64,000 nt of DNA, taken from the NCBI RefSeq assembly GCF_015461835.1, contig NZ_JACOPX010000013.1, positions 1-64,000 of the forward strand, in the 5' to 3' direction. Below the pieces are notes generated by a model. That model was not told the DNA's origin and ran no database searches. It was given only the letters and a program-made list of their open reading frames with translations. The DNA comes from Pseudomonas neuropathica (GTDB lineage Bacteria; Pseudomonadota; Gammaproteobacteria; Pseudomonadales; Pseudomonadaceae). Made by a program: the position numbers and the translations under genes. Numbering within the stretch: the stretch's first letter is position 1; each line of letters starts with the position of its first letter. Shown here piece after piece: positions 17,659-25,878 of the stretch.

Positions 17659-18735
17659 ATGGAAAATAATCAGCCGATTATCATCAAGCGCGTCAAGCGC
17701 ATAGCCGGCGGGCATCACGGCGGGGCGTGGAAAATCGCCTTCGCCGACTTCGCCACGGCGATGATGGCGTTCTTCCTGGTGTTGTGGCTGCTGTCCACCG
17801 CCACGCCCGAGCAGAAGATCGCTATCGCCGGTTACTTCAAAGACCCGGTCGGCTTCTCCGAAAGCGGCACGCCGTACATCATCGATCTGGGCGGCACGCC
17901 GACCCTGGCCCCGGAAAACACCCTTAACCCGGAAGTGAAATCGCAGCCGCAGCCTGACAAGGTTACGGTCGATACTGAACAGGTTGAAGGCATGGCCGAG
18001 CAGGTCGAGAAGGAGCGTCTGGAACTGCTGCTGCAAGAACTGCAGAACAAGGTCGACGAGAACCCGCAACTGCAGAAATTCAAGGATCAGATTCTCTTCG
18101 AGATCACTCCGAATGGCTTGCGCATCCAGATCATGGACGCCGAGAACCGGCCGATGTTCGACTCCGGTTCTGCACGCCTGAAACCGTACTTCGAAGACAT
18201 CCTGCTGGCCATGGCCGACACCATCAAAGCGGTGCCGAACAAGATCAGTATCAGCGGCCACACCGATGCCAAGCCTTATATCGGTACCGGTGATTACGGT
18301 AACTGGGAGCTGTCGGCCAACCGTGCCAACGCTGCCCGGCGTGCCTTGGTTGCCGGTAGCTATCCGGATGCGCAAGTGGCGCGGGTAGTGGGTTACGCCT
18401 CGTCGGCATTGTTCGACAAGGAAAATCCGTTCAACCCGGTCAACCGCCGCATCGATATTGTCGTGCTGACCAAGAAGGCCCAGGCGGCCATCGAAGGTGC
18501 GCAAGGTGCCGACGCGGCTAAACCGGCGGATCAGAGTCAGAACGGCAACGCCCCGGCGACACCGGTTGATCCGAACGCGCTGCCGGCGGATCAGCAACCG
18601 GTGCCGGCGCACGAGCTTCGCGAGCGCTTGAATCTGTTCGACGACGCCGCACCGAAACCGGCCGAGCCGGGGAGTGCGGCGCCTGCTCCCGCTGCTCCGC
18701 CAGTCACTGCACCGGCTCCCGCGCCCAAGCAGTGA
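17659..18735 (+). CDS. motB: Flagellar motor stator protein MotB
   Basis: A 358-residue partner of MotA. A short cytoplasmic N-terminus is followed by one transmembrane helix with the proton-carrying Asp in FADFATAMMAFFLVLWLLS (Asp near residue 32). The periplasmic OmpA-like peptidoglycan-binding domain has ISGHTDAKPY and NWELSANRANAARRAL. A long Ala/Pro-rich tail (about residues 280-358) ends the protein. The adjacency to motA and the single sigma-28 promoter indicate one operon. This is the MotAB set rather than the MotCD set, by its position between rhdA and rsgA. Confidence 0.97.
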   Translation: MENNQPIIIKRVKRIAGGHHGGAWKIAFADFATAMMAFFLVLWLLSTATPEQKIAIAGYFKDPVGFSESGTPYIIDLGGTPTLAPENTLNPEVKSQPQPDKVTVDTEQVEGMAEQVEKERLELLLQELQNKVDENPQLQKFKDQILFEITPNGLRIQIMDAENRPMFDSGSARLKPYFEDILLAMADTIKAVPNKISISGHTDAKPYIGTGDYGNWELSANRANAARRALVAGSYPDAQVARVVGYASSALFDKENPFNPVNRRIDIVVLTKKAQAAIEGAQGADAAKPADQSQNGNAPATPVDPNALPADQQPVPAHELRERLNLFDDAAPKPAEPGSAAPAPAAPPVTAPAPAPKQ

Positions 18736-18740
18736 TTCAC

Positions 18741-18768
18741 AAAAAGCCACGGTCACCGTGGCTTTTTT
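18741..18768 (+). terminator. Rho-independent terminator of motAB
   Basis: AAAAAGCCACGG/CCGTGGCTTTTT is a 12-bp stem ending in a T run, six bases after the motB stop. Confidence 0.9.
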
Positions 18769-18825
18769 GTTTCTGCCTGCGTCGCAATCACCAGTCGCAG
18801 TTTTCGCAATCACGGAAGATCAGTT

Positions 18826-19989
18826 ATGGAAAGACTCAAAGCCTATTTTCAGCGGCACGGCAACGCACCCTTCAAGTTTGGCGAGGGGCGGGTCAGTGGC
18901 TATATATCAGCCACCCTCGGGCTGTTGAGCCTGTTGGCGGTACTCTGCTTTCTCTTCCCGGAATGGCTGACCACGGCTGAACTGCGCAAGGTCTATGACG
19001 AGCAATTTGCGCGCACCACGCTGTTGCTCGGTCTGGTGCTGTCGTTCAGCCTCGGCACCCTGAATATCCTGCTCAACAAGCGCAAACGTCTGGGGATTAC
19101 CGGATTGGTGGCATCGGGGCTGGCGGTGTTTCTGGGCGGTACCAATGTCCAGGTCAGCGCGATCGGGCAGACGCCGTACTCGCTCGGCCTGGACTGGTTT
19201 GTGCTGGCGCTGCTGGTGTCGGCCATTGTGTTCATTCCTCTGGAAAAGCTCTATTCCAAGGATCCCGAGCAAAACATCCTGCGCCCGCACTGGCGCACCG
19301 ACCTGACCTACTTTTTCGTCAGCCACATGCTGGTGCAGTTCATCCTGATCTTCATCACCGCCTCGTCGAGTTACATCGCCGGCTGGGCGATGTCGCCGGG
19401 CTTGCAAGCGAGCGTGCAAAGCCTGCCGCTCGTTGTGCAGTTTCTGCTGGCGATACTGGTCGCCGATCTCGGTCAGTACTGGCTGCACCGGCTCTACCAT
19501 GTAGTGCCATGGCTGTGGCGCATTCATGCGGTGCATCACTCCAGTACGCACATGGACTGGCTCGCCGGCTCCCGCGTGCACTTCATTGAAATCCTGCTGA
19601 CCCGCACTGGCGTGCTGGTGCCATTGATGCTGCTGGGCTTCGCGCCGCAAGCGTTGAATGCCTATGTGATCCTGGTCGGCGTTCAAGCGGTACTGGCCCA
19701 CGCCAACGTGCGAATCAACGGCGGCTGGCTGAACTACCTGATCGTGCTGCCGCGCTATCACCATTGGCACCACGCCCGGCACAAGGACTACATCTACAAA
19801 AACTACGCGATCCACACGCCGCTGGTGGATATGCTCTTCGGTACGTTCAAGCTGCCGCCAAAGGAATGGCCGGTGCGTTATGGTGTGTTTGGCAAGGAGC
19901 TGCCGGGCGGGATTGTGCGTCAGCACCTGTATGCGTTTCGCAAGCCTGAGCCAAAGGTGGTTGTGCCAAAACCGCCGGCCAGCGCGTGA
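18826..19989 (+). CDS. Sterol desaturase/fatty acid hydroxylase family membrane protein
   Basis: A 387-residue integral membrane protein with about six hydrophobic helices. It carries the three histidine clusters of the fatty-acid-hydroxylase superfamily (di-iron membrane oxygenases): WLHRLYH near residue 224, HAVHHSS near residue 239, and HHWHHARH near residue 313. The N-terminal ~120 residues (three hydrophobic segments) are an extra membrane module. The substrate cannot be told from sequence; bacterial members hydroxylate or desaturate acyl chains or hopanoid- and carotenoid-like lipids. It has its own terminator and no operon partner. Confidence 0.8.
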   Translation: MERLKAYFQRHGNAPFKFGEGRVSGYISATLGLLSLLAVLCFLFPEWLTTAELRKVYDEQFARTTLLLGLVLSFSLGTLNILLNKRKRLGITGLVASGLAVFLGGTNVQVSAIGQTPYSLGLDWFVLALLVSAIVFIPLEKLYSKDPEQNILRPHWRTDLTYFFVSHMLVQFILIFITASSSYIAGWAMSPGLQASVQSLPLVVQFLLAILVADLGQYWLHRLYHVVPWLWRIHAVHHSSTHMDWLAGSRVHFIEILLTRTGVLVPLMLLGFAPQALNAYVILVGVQAVLAHANVRINGGWLNYLIVLPRYHHWHHARHKDYIYKNYAIHTPLVDMLFGTFKLPPKEWPVRYGVFGKELPGGIVRQHLYAFRKPEPKVVVPKPPASA

Positions 19990-19992
19990 GGC

Positions 19993-20024
19993 AAAAAAAG
20001 CCGCGAGATGATCGCGGCTTTTTT
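19993..20024. terminator. Terminator between desaturase gene and TIR operon
   Basis: AAAAAAGCCGCGA and TCGCGGCTTTTTT form a 13-bp stem. It lies directly after the plus-strand stop and 8 bases beyond the end of the minus-strand TIR gene. The A and T arms allow use on both strands. Confidence 0.85.
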
Positions 20025-20031
20025 ACGTCTG

Positions 20032-20517
20032 TCAGAACCCACGCCGAATCCGGTTCTTCAGTTGTTCGTGGAAAATCTCGGCGTTGCGCTTATAGGTGCC
20101 GCTAAAGGATTCATTGCTCGAATCCAGCGTCATCGAGCGTTTGTTCGACACTTCCTCGCGATACGCGTCGATAAAGAAATTCAGATCACTGTCCGTGCTC
20201 AGCTTCGGCCACTTATCCAGATACAACGGCAGCTCCGTCGGCCCTGTCTTGAACGAGCAGATCCGCCGGTTGCTGATGGTCGCTTCGCCAATTTCGAACG
20301 GCACCCACCACGATAACGCAGTCTTTTCCGAGACCACTGCCAGCAGGTGCGTGCATTCGGTGATGTTGCGGGTGATGACCCCAGTGATGTCGTCGGTGGT
20401 CTGCGACTCGGGGTCGAGCACGTCGAGGTAGGTTTTGATGTTGGCCTGGATCAGGCGGCTATTGATGGCGATGGCGTGGGCGCGATCCATGTGGCGGTAG
20501 CTGATGAATACGGGCAT
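20032..20517 (-). CDS. TIR-domain protein (second TIR of a defence operon)
   Basis: A 161-residue protein that is one TIR domain plus a short tail. Box 1 is MPVFISYRHMDRAHA. The WxxxE-type catalytic region is SWWVPFEIGEA (Glu75), the position of the NAD-cleaving Glu in enzymatic TIRs. It belongs to the TIR_2-like group, distinct from the DUF1863-type TIR two genes upstream. The start at 20517 shares one base with the caspase-gene stop (TGATG), so translation is coupled. Its role within the system is not evident: it could be a second sensor or signal producer, or an NADase effector. Confidence 0.8.
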   Translation of the reverse strand: MPVFISYRHMDRAHAIAINSRLIQANIKTYLDVLDPESQTTDDITGVITRNITECTHLLAVVSEKTALSWWVPFEIGEATISNRRICSFKTGPTELPLYLDKWPKLSTDSDLNFFIDAYREEVSNKRSMTLDSSNESFSGTYKRNAEIFHEQLKNRIRRGF

Positions 20518-21482
20518 CAGAAGTGTCCTTTTATGGCGAGTTCGCGATAGTAGGCGCCGAGGGCGGTGAGGCGGCAGCCGGTGGAGTTGATGGCGGCGTA
20601 GTACATGTGTTCGGCGTCCACGGGCTCGATCAGGCTGTGGCGATTGCACATTTGCAGTTGCTTGAAGATGTCGCCGTGCTCGGGGTTGAACAGCGCTTCG
20701 GTGGGCTCGTAGCTGGGGTCGAGTCTGAAAACGAAGCTCGGTTCCGGGAACCAGTCCTTGAGTTTGCGCAGGGTTTCTTCGGCGATCAGCGGCGCGACCT
20801 CGCGTAGCGGCACAAACTGCGAGACATTGGTCTTGAATACCGGACGCTGTTCCCAGGCTCCCAGCGCATTGTCGACAAACGAATAGACGCTACCGGGGGT
20901 GACCTTGCCGAGCACGTTGGCAGCGCCACCATGCAGCGCTTGCAGCAACAGATCCGTAAATACACCGTGACCGCGGCTTTCCAGGGCGTACTGTTCTTTT
21001 TTGCAGGCGGTGAGAATGGTCACGCCTTCGCCGATCACACTGCTGCCGCCGCGCAGGTTGCGCAGGGCGCCTGCTGCACCGGCCTGGCAGCAATCGAGAA
21101 TGATGATTTTATTCTTGATGTGCGGGGCCCTGTCTACCCATTCCAGAATGTCGCTGATGCGGATACCGTCTCCGCCAGGCTGATAGTCCTGGGGAATCAG
21201 TAGTCCTTCGTCGATGCTGGTGTCGAACTGCCCATGACCGGCGAAGTACAGCAGGGCCACGTCACAGTCGCCTGAGAACAGGCTCTGGATCTGCTGTTTC
21301 ATGAGTTTGAGGGTTAGTTGTTCTTCGGCCGACGTCAGCACTTTGCTGCTGAAGTTCGGGCGCCCGTTGGCGTGACGCTCCAGTACCGAAGCCATGGCCA
21401 TTGCGTCGTTGTTACAACCGCTCAACGGCGAGACATAGTCATAGTGGTTGATGCCGATAAACAGTCCCTTGCGCATGATCAC
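20517..21482 (-). CDS. Caspase-like (C14) protease, Thoeris-type effector candidate
   Basis: A 321-residue caspase-fold protease. The N-terminal strand KGLFIGINHYD is typical of bacterial caspase-like proteins. The catalytic dyad is His83 in YFAGHGQF and Cys132 in LDCCQAG. Residues from about 215 on lie outside the catalytic fold and could be the ligand-sensing region. The gene starts with GTG at 21482, overlapping the upstream TIR stop by four bases (GTGA), or with ATG at 21476. A bacterial immune system in which a TIR protein makes a nucleotide signal that activates a caspase-like protease is established (a Thoeris subtype). The gene pair here fits it; activity in this organism is inferred. 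Confidence 0.85.
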   Translation of the reverse strand: MIMRKGLFIGINHYDYVSPLSGCNNDAMAMASVLERHANGRPNFSSKVLTSAEEQLTLKLMKQQIQSLFSGDCDVALLYFAGHGQFDTSIDEGLLIPQDYQPGGDGIRISDILEWVDRAPHIKNKIIILDCCQAGAAGALRNLRGGSSVIGEGVTILTACKKEQYALESRGHGVFTDLLLQALHGGAANVLGKVTPGSVYSFVDNALGAWEQRPVFKTNVSQFVPLREVAPLIAEETLRKLKDWFPEPSFVFRLDPSYEPTEALFNPEHGDIFKQLQMCNRHSLIEPVDAEHMYYAAINSTGCRLTALGAYYRELAIKGHF

Positions 21483-21886
21483 ACCGCCGTATGCAGGCGA
21501 ATCGCGCTGACGATGCTATTGGTGTTCCACGCGCATTCGGCGTGTGCCGCGTCACGTACCACGGCGGAAATGCGCTCGGCGCCGAATGGCTTGATCGCGA
21601 TGATCACCTTGCCCATGCGTTTGGCGATCTCGATTTCCTTGTTGATCCACTTGCTGTAGGTCGAATACATCCCGGCCATGATTAGTACCGCCGAGCAGGG
21701 GCGAATCTTGTTTTCGATGGCTTCTTCGAGCTGCTTGTCGGTCTGCGCGCCCATGATCGGGTTATGTGGCGGCACGGAAAAATTCTTGAAACTGAAATCC
21801 GGCTTGGCGCCGAGCAGGCGTACCAGATTGTCGTGAGCGTGGGCGTAGTTCCACGAATGGCTGATGAACAGGTGATAGGTCTGCAT
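21479..21886 (-). CDS. DUF1863/ThsB-type TIR protein
   Basis: A 135-residue stand-alone TIR-like domain of the MTH538/DUF1863 type, the family of the Thoeris sensor ThsB. Visible are HLFISHSWNYAHAHDNLVRLL at the start, a TDKQLEEAIENKI helix and the catalytic-region block SKWINKEIEIA (Trp80, Glu84). In Thoeris such proteins sense phage and convert NAD into a cyclic ADP-ribose-type signal. The start at 21886 (MQTYHLF) has GAGGA seven bases upstream and is preferred over an in-frame ATG at 21937. It is the first gene of the three-gene minus-strand operon. Confidence 0.85.
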   Translation of the reverse strand: MQTYHLFISHSWNYAHAHDNLVRLLGAKPDFSFKNFSVPPHNPIMGAQTDKQLEEAIENKIRPCSAVLIMAGMYSTYSKWINKEIEIAKRMGKVIIAIKPFGAERISAVVRDAAHAECAWNTNSIVSAIRLHTAV

Positions 21887-22098
21887 GGGGTTCCTCGAAG
21901 GTCGCGAAGGTGCGAAGGAGGACCCCAATCTAGGCATCTGGAGCTTGCCTACAAGGGTTGGGCGGTGAAAGAGAAATGTCCTGCAAGCAGGCGTGTGCGG
22001 GCCTGTAAGAAAAGTCTGGCGTTTAACGGAGTCGGGGGTTTGTCAGGCGCAGTCCGACATCCGGCAGCCCTCGGGCGAGGTACTGCCGGTGCAGATGT

Positions 22099-23130
22099 TT
22101 AGTAGCCGTTTTCCGGCAGGCTGGCGATGATCGAGCGGTAGCTGTTCATCCGCTGCTGTTGCACGCGGCCATCTTCCAGCGCCTTGAGCAGTGCACAACC
22201 GGGTTCGCGGTCGTGTTTGCAGTCGCGAAAGCGGCAGGTGCCGAGCAGGTCATTGAACTCGATGAAACCGGCTTCAACATCGGCTCGGCTGACGTGACCC
22301 AAGCCGAATTCGCGGATACCCGGGGAGTCGATCAGCTCACCGCCGCCAGGGAAGTGGAACAGACGCGCAGTGGTCGTCGTGTGCGTACCCTGACCGGACA
22401 ACTCGGACAACGGCCCGACACGGGTTTCCACTTCAGGCAGCAAGCTGTTGACCAGCGACGACTTGCCGACACCGGACTGGCCGACGAACACGCTGATGCG
22501 GCCGTCGAGCTGCTGTTGCAGTTGTTCCATGCCGTTGCCGTGGTGTGCCGAGACTTCAAGCACCGGATAACCCAGCGTCCGATACACCGCCAGCAGCGCA
22601 TTCAGTGCTGGGGCGTTCTGCTCGTCGATCAAGTCGAATTTGTTCAACAGCAGCAGCGGCCGGATGCCAGCGTGTTCGGCGGCAACCAGGTAGCGGTCGA
22701 TCAGGTTGGCATGCGGCTCGGGCAGCGGCGCGAAGACGATGACGATCATGTCGACGTTGGCGGCTACCGGTTTGAGCTGGCCACGGCTGTCCGGGCGGCA
22801 CAGTTCAGTGGTGCGCGGCAGTTGCGCGACAATCACCCCGATGCCCTGATTGCCGGCACGCCAGACGACTGTGTCGCCGGTTACCAGCGCAGGCAGGTTG
22901 GCGCGCAAGTGGCAGCGGAACACCTGGCCGGCCTGATCACCGTCAACGGCCTCGACCTCGACCTGTACACCGAAGTGGGCAATCACCAGGCCGGTCTGTT
23001 CCGGGCCCAGGTCGCCGCCCTCAAGGGCTTCGACAGCCGAGGACTCGCGTTTGGCGGCGCGTGCAGCGCGCTCGCCCTGAATCTTTTCGATGCGCCAGTT
23101 TTGACGACGATTGAGTTGGCGTTTGGCCAT
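22099..23130 (-). CDS. rsgA: Small ribosomal subunit biogenesis GTPase RsgA
   Basis: A 343-residue circularly permuted GTPase that acts in late 30S maturation and releases itself upon GTP hydrolysis. Order of parts: a basic N-terminal tail (AKRQLNRRQNWR), an OB-fold, then the G4 LLNKFDL motif before G1 VGQSGVGKSSLVNSL and G3 DSPGIREFGL, the permutation that defines the family. A C-terminal zinc finger follows with CRFRDCKHDREPGCAL. It is divergent from orn, the usual pseudomonad arrangement. The 212 bases between it and the TIR operon (21887-22098) hold nothing recognisable. Confidence 0.96.
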   Translation of the reverse strand: MAKRQLNRRQNWRIEKIQGERAARAAKRESSAVEALEGGDLGPEQTGLVIAHFGVQVEVEAVDGDQAGQVFRCHLRANLPALVTGDTVVWRAGNQGIGVIVAQLPRTTELCRPDSRGQLKPVAANVDMIVIVFAPLPEPHANLIDRYLVAAEHAGIRPLLLLNKFDLIDEQNAPALNALLAVYRTLGYPVLEVSAHHGNGMEQLQQQLDGRISVFVGQSGVGKSSLVNSLLPEVETRVGPLSELSGQGTHTTTTARLFHFPGGGELIDSPGIREFGLGHVSRADVEAGFIEFNDLLGTCRFRDCKHDREPGCALLKALEDGRVQQQRMNSYRSIIASLPENGY

Positions 23131-23237
23131 GGGTGTTCCGTCTGAAGAATGCAGCGATTAGGTAAAACGGCCGCGAGTTTAGCACGCCCGGCCACCGGCC
23201 TAGGCTAAACTGCGCAGCATTGCCTAGGAGCCGACAT

Positions 23238-23780
23238 ATGCAAAACCCGCAGAACCTGATCTGGATCGACCTGGAAATGACCGGTCTGGATCCGGAAAAC
23301 GACGTCATCATCGAGATGGCCACCATCGTCACCGACAGTGATCTGAACACCTTGGCCGAAGGCCCGGTGATCGCTATCCACCACAGTGACGAAGTGCTCG
23401 CGCGTATGGACGAGTGGAATACCCGCACCCACGGCAACTCCGGCCTGACCCAGCGCGTGCGTGACAGCCGAATCAGCATGGCCGAAGCCGAAGCTGAAAC
23501 CATCGCCTTCCTGGAAAAATGGGTGCCGAAGGGCAAGTCGCCGATCTGTGGCAACAGCATCTGTCAGGATCGCCGCTTCCTTTATACCCACATGAAATCG
23601 CTGGAAAGCTATTTCCACTATCGCAACCTCGACGTCTCCACGCTCAAGGAACTGGCCGCGCGCTGGGCACCGGACGTGCGCGACAGCTTCAAGAAGGGCA
23701 GCACGCACCTGGCGCTGGACGACATCCGTGAGTCGATCGCCGAGTTGCAGCACTACCGCAAGCATTTCATCAAGTTCTGA
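23238..23780 (+). CDS. orn: Oligoribonuclease
   Basis: A 180-residue DEDDh 3'-5' exoribonuclease that degrades the shortest RNA fragments. In pseudomonads it also degrades pGpG, the breakdown product of c-di-GMP. Exo I is WIDLEMTGLDPE (metal-binding Asp and Glu), Exo II lies in GNSICQDRRFL, and Exo III ends in HLALDDIRESI. The start at 23238 (MQNPQNLIW) has TAGGAG 9 bases upstream. It is divergent from rsgA across 107 bases. Confidence 0.97.
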   Translation: MQNPQNLIWIDLEMTGLDPENDVIIEMATIVTDSDLNTLAEGPVIAIHHSDEVLARMDEWNTRTHGNSGLTQRVRDSRISMAEAEAETIAFLEKWVPKGKSPICGNSICQDRRFLYTHMKSLESYFHYRNLDVSTLKELAARWAPDVRDSFKKGSTHLALDDIRESIAELQHYRKHFIKF

Positions 23781-23872
23781 TGCCTGGCGATGGGGGCGGG
23801 CATTGCGATTGCCCCCTTTTGGTGCCGCACTGAAATGGCTAGACTGCGCGCCTTCCTGCCTGGATCGCCACC

Positions 23873-24484
23873 ATGTTGCTGATGCTCTATCTGATCGCCA
23901 TCACCGCTGAAGCCATGACTGGCGCCCTGTCTGCCGGGCGGCGCGGCATGGACTGGTTTGGCGTGGTATTGATCGCCTGCGTAACAGCCTTGGGCGGTGG
24001 CTCTGTGCGCGATGTGCTGCTCGGGCATTATCCGCTGACCTGGGTTAAACACCCGGAATACCTGGTGCTGACTTCGGTCGCGGCAATGTTCACCGTGTTC
24101 ACCGCGCGCTGGATGCGCCACTTGCGGTCGCTGTTCCTGGTGCTCGACGCCGTCGGTCTGGTGGCGTTCACCCTGATTGGCTGCATGACCGCACTGGAAA
24201 TGGGCCACGGCATGCTGGTGGCGTCGGTCAGTGGCGTGATCACGGGGGTGTTCGGTGGCATCTTGCGCGATATTTTCTGCAACGACATTCCGCTGATCTT
24301 TCGCCGCGAACTGTATGCGAGCGTCTCCTTTGCTGCAGCGTGGTGCTACATGCTGTGTCTTTATCTGAATGTGCCCGGTGAACAAGCCATTCTGATTACG
24401 CTGTTCGGCGGGTTCTTGTTACGTCTGCTGGCCATCCGTTTTCATTGGGAAATGCCCAAGTTTGTTTATAACGACGAGCCTTGA
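23873..24484 (+). CDS. TRIC/YicG-type membrane channel protein
   Basis: A 203-residue inner-membrane protein of the UPF0126/trimeric intracellular cation channel family, with about seven hydrophobic helices in two inverted repeats. Family signatures are ALSAGRRGMDWFGV, the Gly-rich TALGGGSVRDVLLG of repeat 1 and its counterpart GVFGGILRDIFCNDIP of repeat 2. Homologues are described as potassium-selective channels or glycine transporters; substrate here is undetermined. It is the last backbone gene before an AT-rich accessory segment. Confidence 0.85.
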   Translation: MLLMLYLIAITAEAMTGALSAGRRGMDWFGVVLIACVTALGGGSVRDVLLGHYPLTWVKHPEYLVLTSVAAMFTVFTARWMRHLRSLFLVLDAVGLVAFTLIGCMTALEMGHGMLVASVSGVITGVFGGILRDIFCNDIPLIFRRELYASVSFAAAWCYMLCLYLNVPGEQAILITLFGGFLLRLLAIRFHWEMPKFVYNDEP

Positions 24485-24659
24485 TGCTTGTCGCCGGAAA
24501 ACAGTTGTTCGTCCGACAAAAGTCTGTAAGCCGCTAAAGGTTTGCAAGTGTATGTTTCTTACATTTTTCGCTTTGCTGTTTATTTGAAAGGTCTGTAATT
24601 TTTTTGTTGGCATATTTTCGATGTCGACATTTAAATATTACTCTTCGAAGGAACACATC

Positions 24660-25691
24660 ATGAGCGAAAGCATGGATGCTACACACGATCAGCAAACTAC
24701 TGCGCCCATTCTTGCAGGCCTTGCCATTATGAAGGTCAAGTTTGATGCGAGCGACAATGCTCGCAGCAAGTCGCTGTTTGGTAATGGCCGGATGCAGGTG
24801 AAAGTACAAGTTCTGGTTTCCGGGGTAGATGCCAACGGCAATGCCATGCACGTGCCTGCAGATGTAATGGAAAGCATCGAGCTGATTCATTACAGCACTG
24901 GCAAAACGTTGCGCGACGGCTGGGCCGCAAGTACCGATCAAGGGCGGTTTACGATTGAGGCGCGACCTTCAACCTCCGCCGGAGACGCTCCCGACAACGA
25001 TCCGGAAAATGACAGCGTTCATCCGCAGGTCCGCACGTTTTGGGTATCCTCATCGAGCGCCGGGACGACCCAGATTGGTGCGCGCCTGTCGCTGAACGGT
25101 GAGAGGATTCTCAGTAATGGAACGACACTCTCCAGTGTTCATGACAGTAGTGTAACCATCGAAGCACAACCTCCATCGGCGTATTCCATCGAAGAATTTC
25201 GCTGGTATCAAACCCGGCGCGGCGATGAATTGCCCGGCAATCGAATCTGGAACCATCGTCTTGGGCTCTATCCGCGAGGGCAGCAGATCAAACTGGTCGA
25301 TTGGGTTGTAGACGGAGTAGCAGAAGGCGTTGACCATAATTTTGCGGGGGGTAACAGACTTAATGAAGTAAAAACCAATTATATGGAGGTCATTCTTGTT
25401 CGCCCTGAAAAACAAAGTGTGACTGTGATCTTGCCGGCTAACGGAGATCCTTTTGTATACACCTTTTTTCCTGACGCCCATACATGGGGTCGAGAACATT
25501 ATAATGTGAAGATTCAGAGCGATGGCGAGCTAACTGTCGTGCAAGCCCTGTCCGAATACTCGGAAGCTGGTAAAGGTTCCAAGTACGGAAACAAGCTTCA
25601 CTTTCTTGCCATTGATGAACACGGTACAGAGCATAGGCTGGCGATTCGCGTAAACTTTTACGAGCGAAATCTATATCTGGAACGAGGCTAA
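24660..25691 (+). CDS. Uncharacterised accessory protein, paralogue A
   Basis: A 343-residue protein I cannot assign. It is clearly paralogous to the protein at 28649-29635. Shared blocks are FGNGRMQVKVQVLVSGVD (paralogue: YANGRMQVRVLVLLHGID), the FWVSSSSAG/FWVSATRPG strand, SNGTT-SSVTIEA-PP/SNG-SSVTLEAIPP, RLGLYPRGQQIKLVDW/HIGLHADGRQIHLFDW and the C-terminal AIDEHGTEHRLAI/VIDEFGSEHRLCI. The pattern suggests a mostly beta-sheet protein. No signal peptide or membrane segment is present. The start at 24660 has AAGGA upstream. Base composition is lower in GC than the backbone. The 175 bases before it (24485-24659) are strongly AT-rich and hold no gene; a promoter there is likely but not assignable. 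Confidence 0.65.
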   Translation: MSESMDATHDQQTTAPILAGLAIMKVKFDASDNARSKSLFGNGRMQVKVQVLVSGVDANGNAMHVPADVMESIELIHYSTGKTLRDGWAASTDQGRFTIEARPSTSAGDAPDNDPENDSVHPQVRTFWVSSSSAGTTQIGARLSLNGERILSNGTTLSSVHDSSVTIEAQPPSAYSIEEFRWYQTRRGDELPGNRIWNHRLGLYPRGQQIKLVDWVVDGVAEGVDHNFAGGNRLNEVKTNYMEVILVRPEKQSVTVILPANGDPFVYTFFPDAHTWGREHYNVKIQSDGELTVVQALSEYSEAGKGSKYGNKLHFLAIDEHGTEHRLAIRVNFYERNLYLERG

Positions 25692-25822
25692 GACTCACCT
25701 TCGCTGATGCAATGCCAGTGGATGTAGTAGATATATATGCTTTTTGGCATGGTAACTACCGATAAGCTGTGGTGTTCAATTATCAGGTAATTGCACTCAA
25801 AGTGCTTTTGCTTATATCGAGT

Positions 25823-25851
25823 GTTGGCCCCTTCTGTAATGCGGGGCCAAC
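25823..25851 (+). terminator. Intergenic hairpin before the LRR gene
   Basis: A 9-bp perfect stem GTTGGCCCC/GGGGCCAAC with an 11-base loop lies 27 bases before the LRR start codon. No T run follows, so it may be a processing or attenuation element rather than a terminator. Confidence 0.45.
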
Positions 25852-25878
25852 GCAGCCATATCTCAAGGATGAGCAGCC

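Noticed and set aside
16798..18813. A 671-codon minus-strand frame opposite motA and motB.
   Set aside because: It is antisense to both stator genes and their terminator, with no recognisable domain; a compositional artefact.
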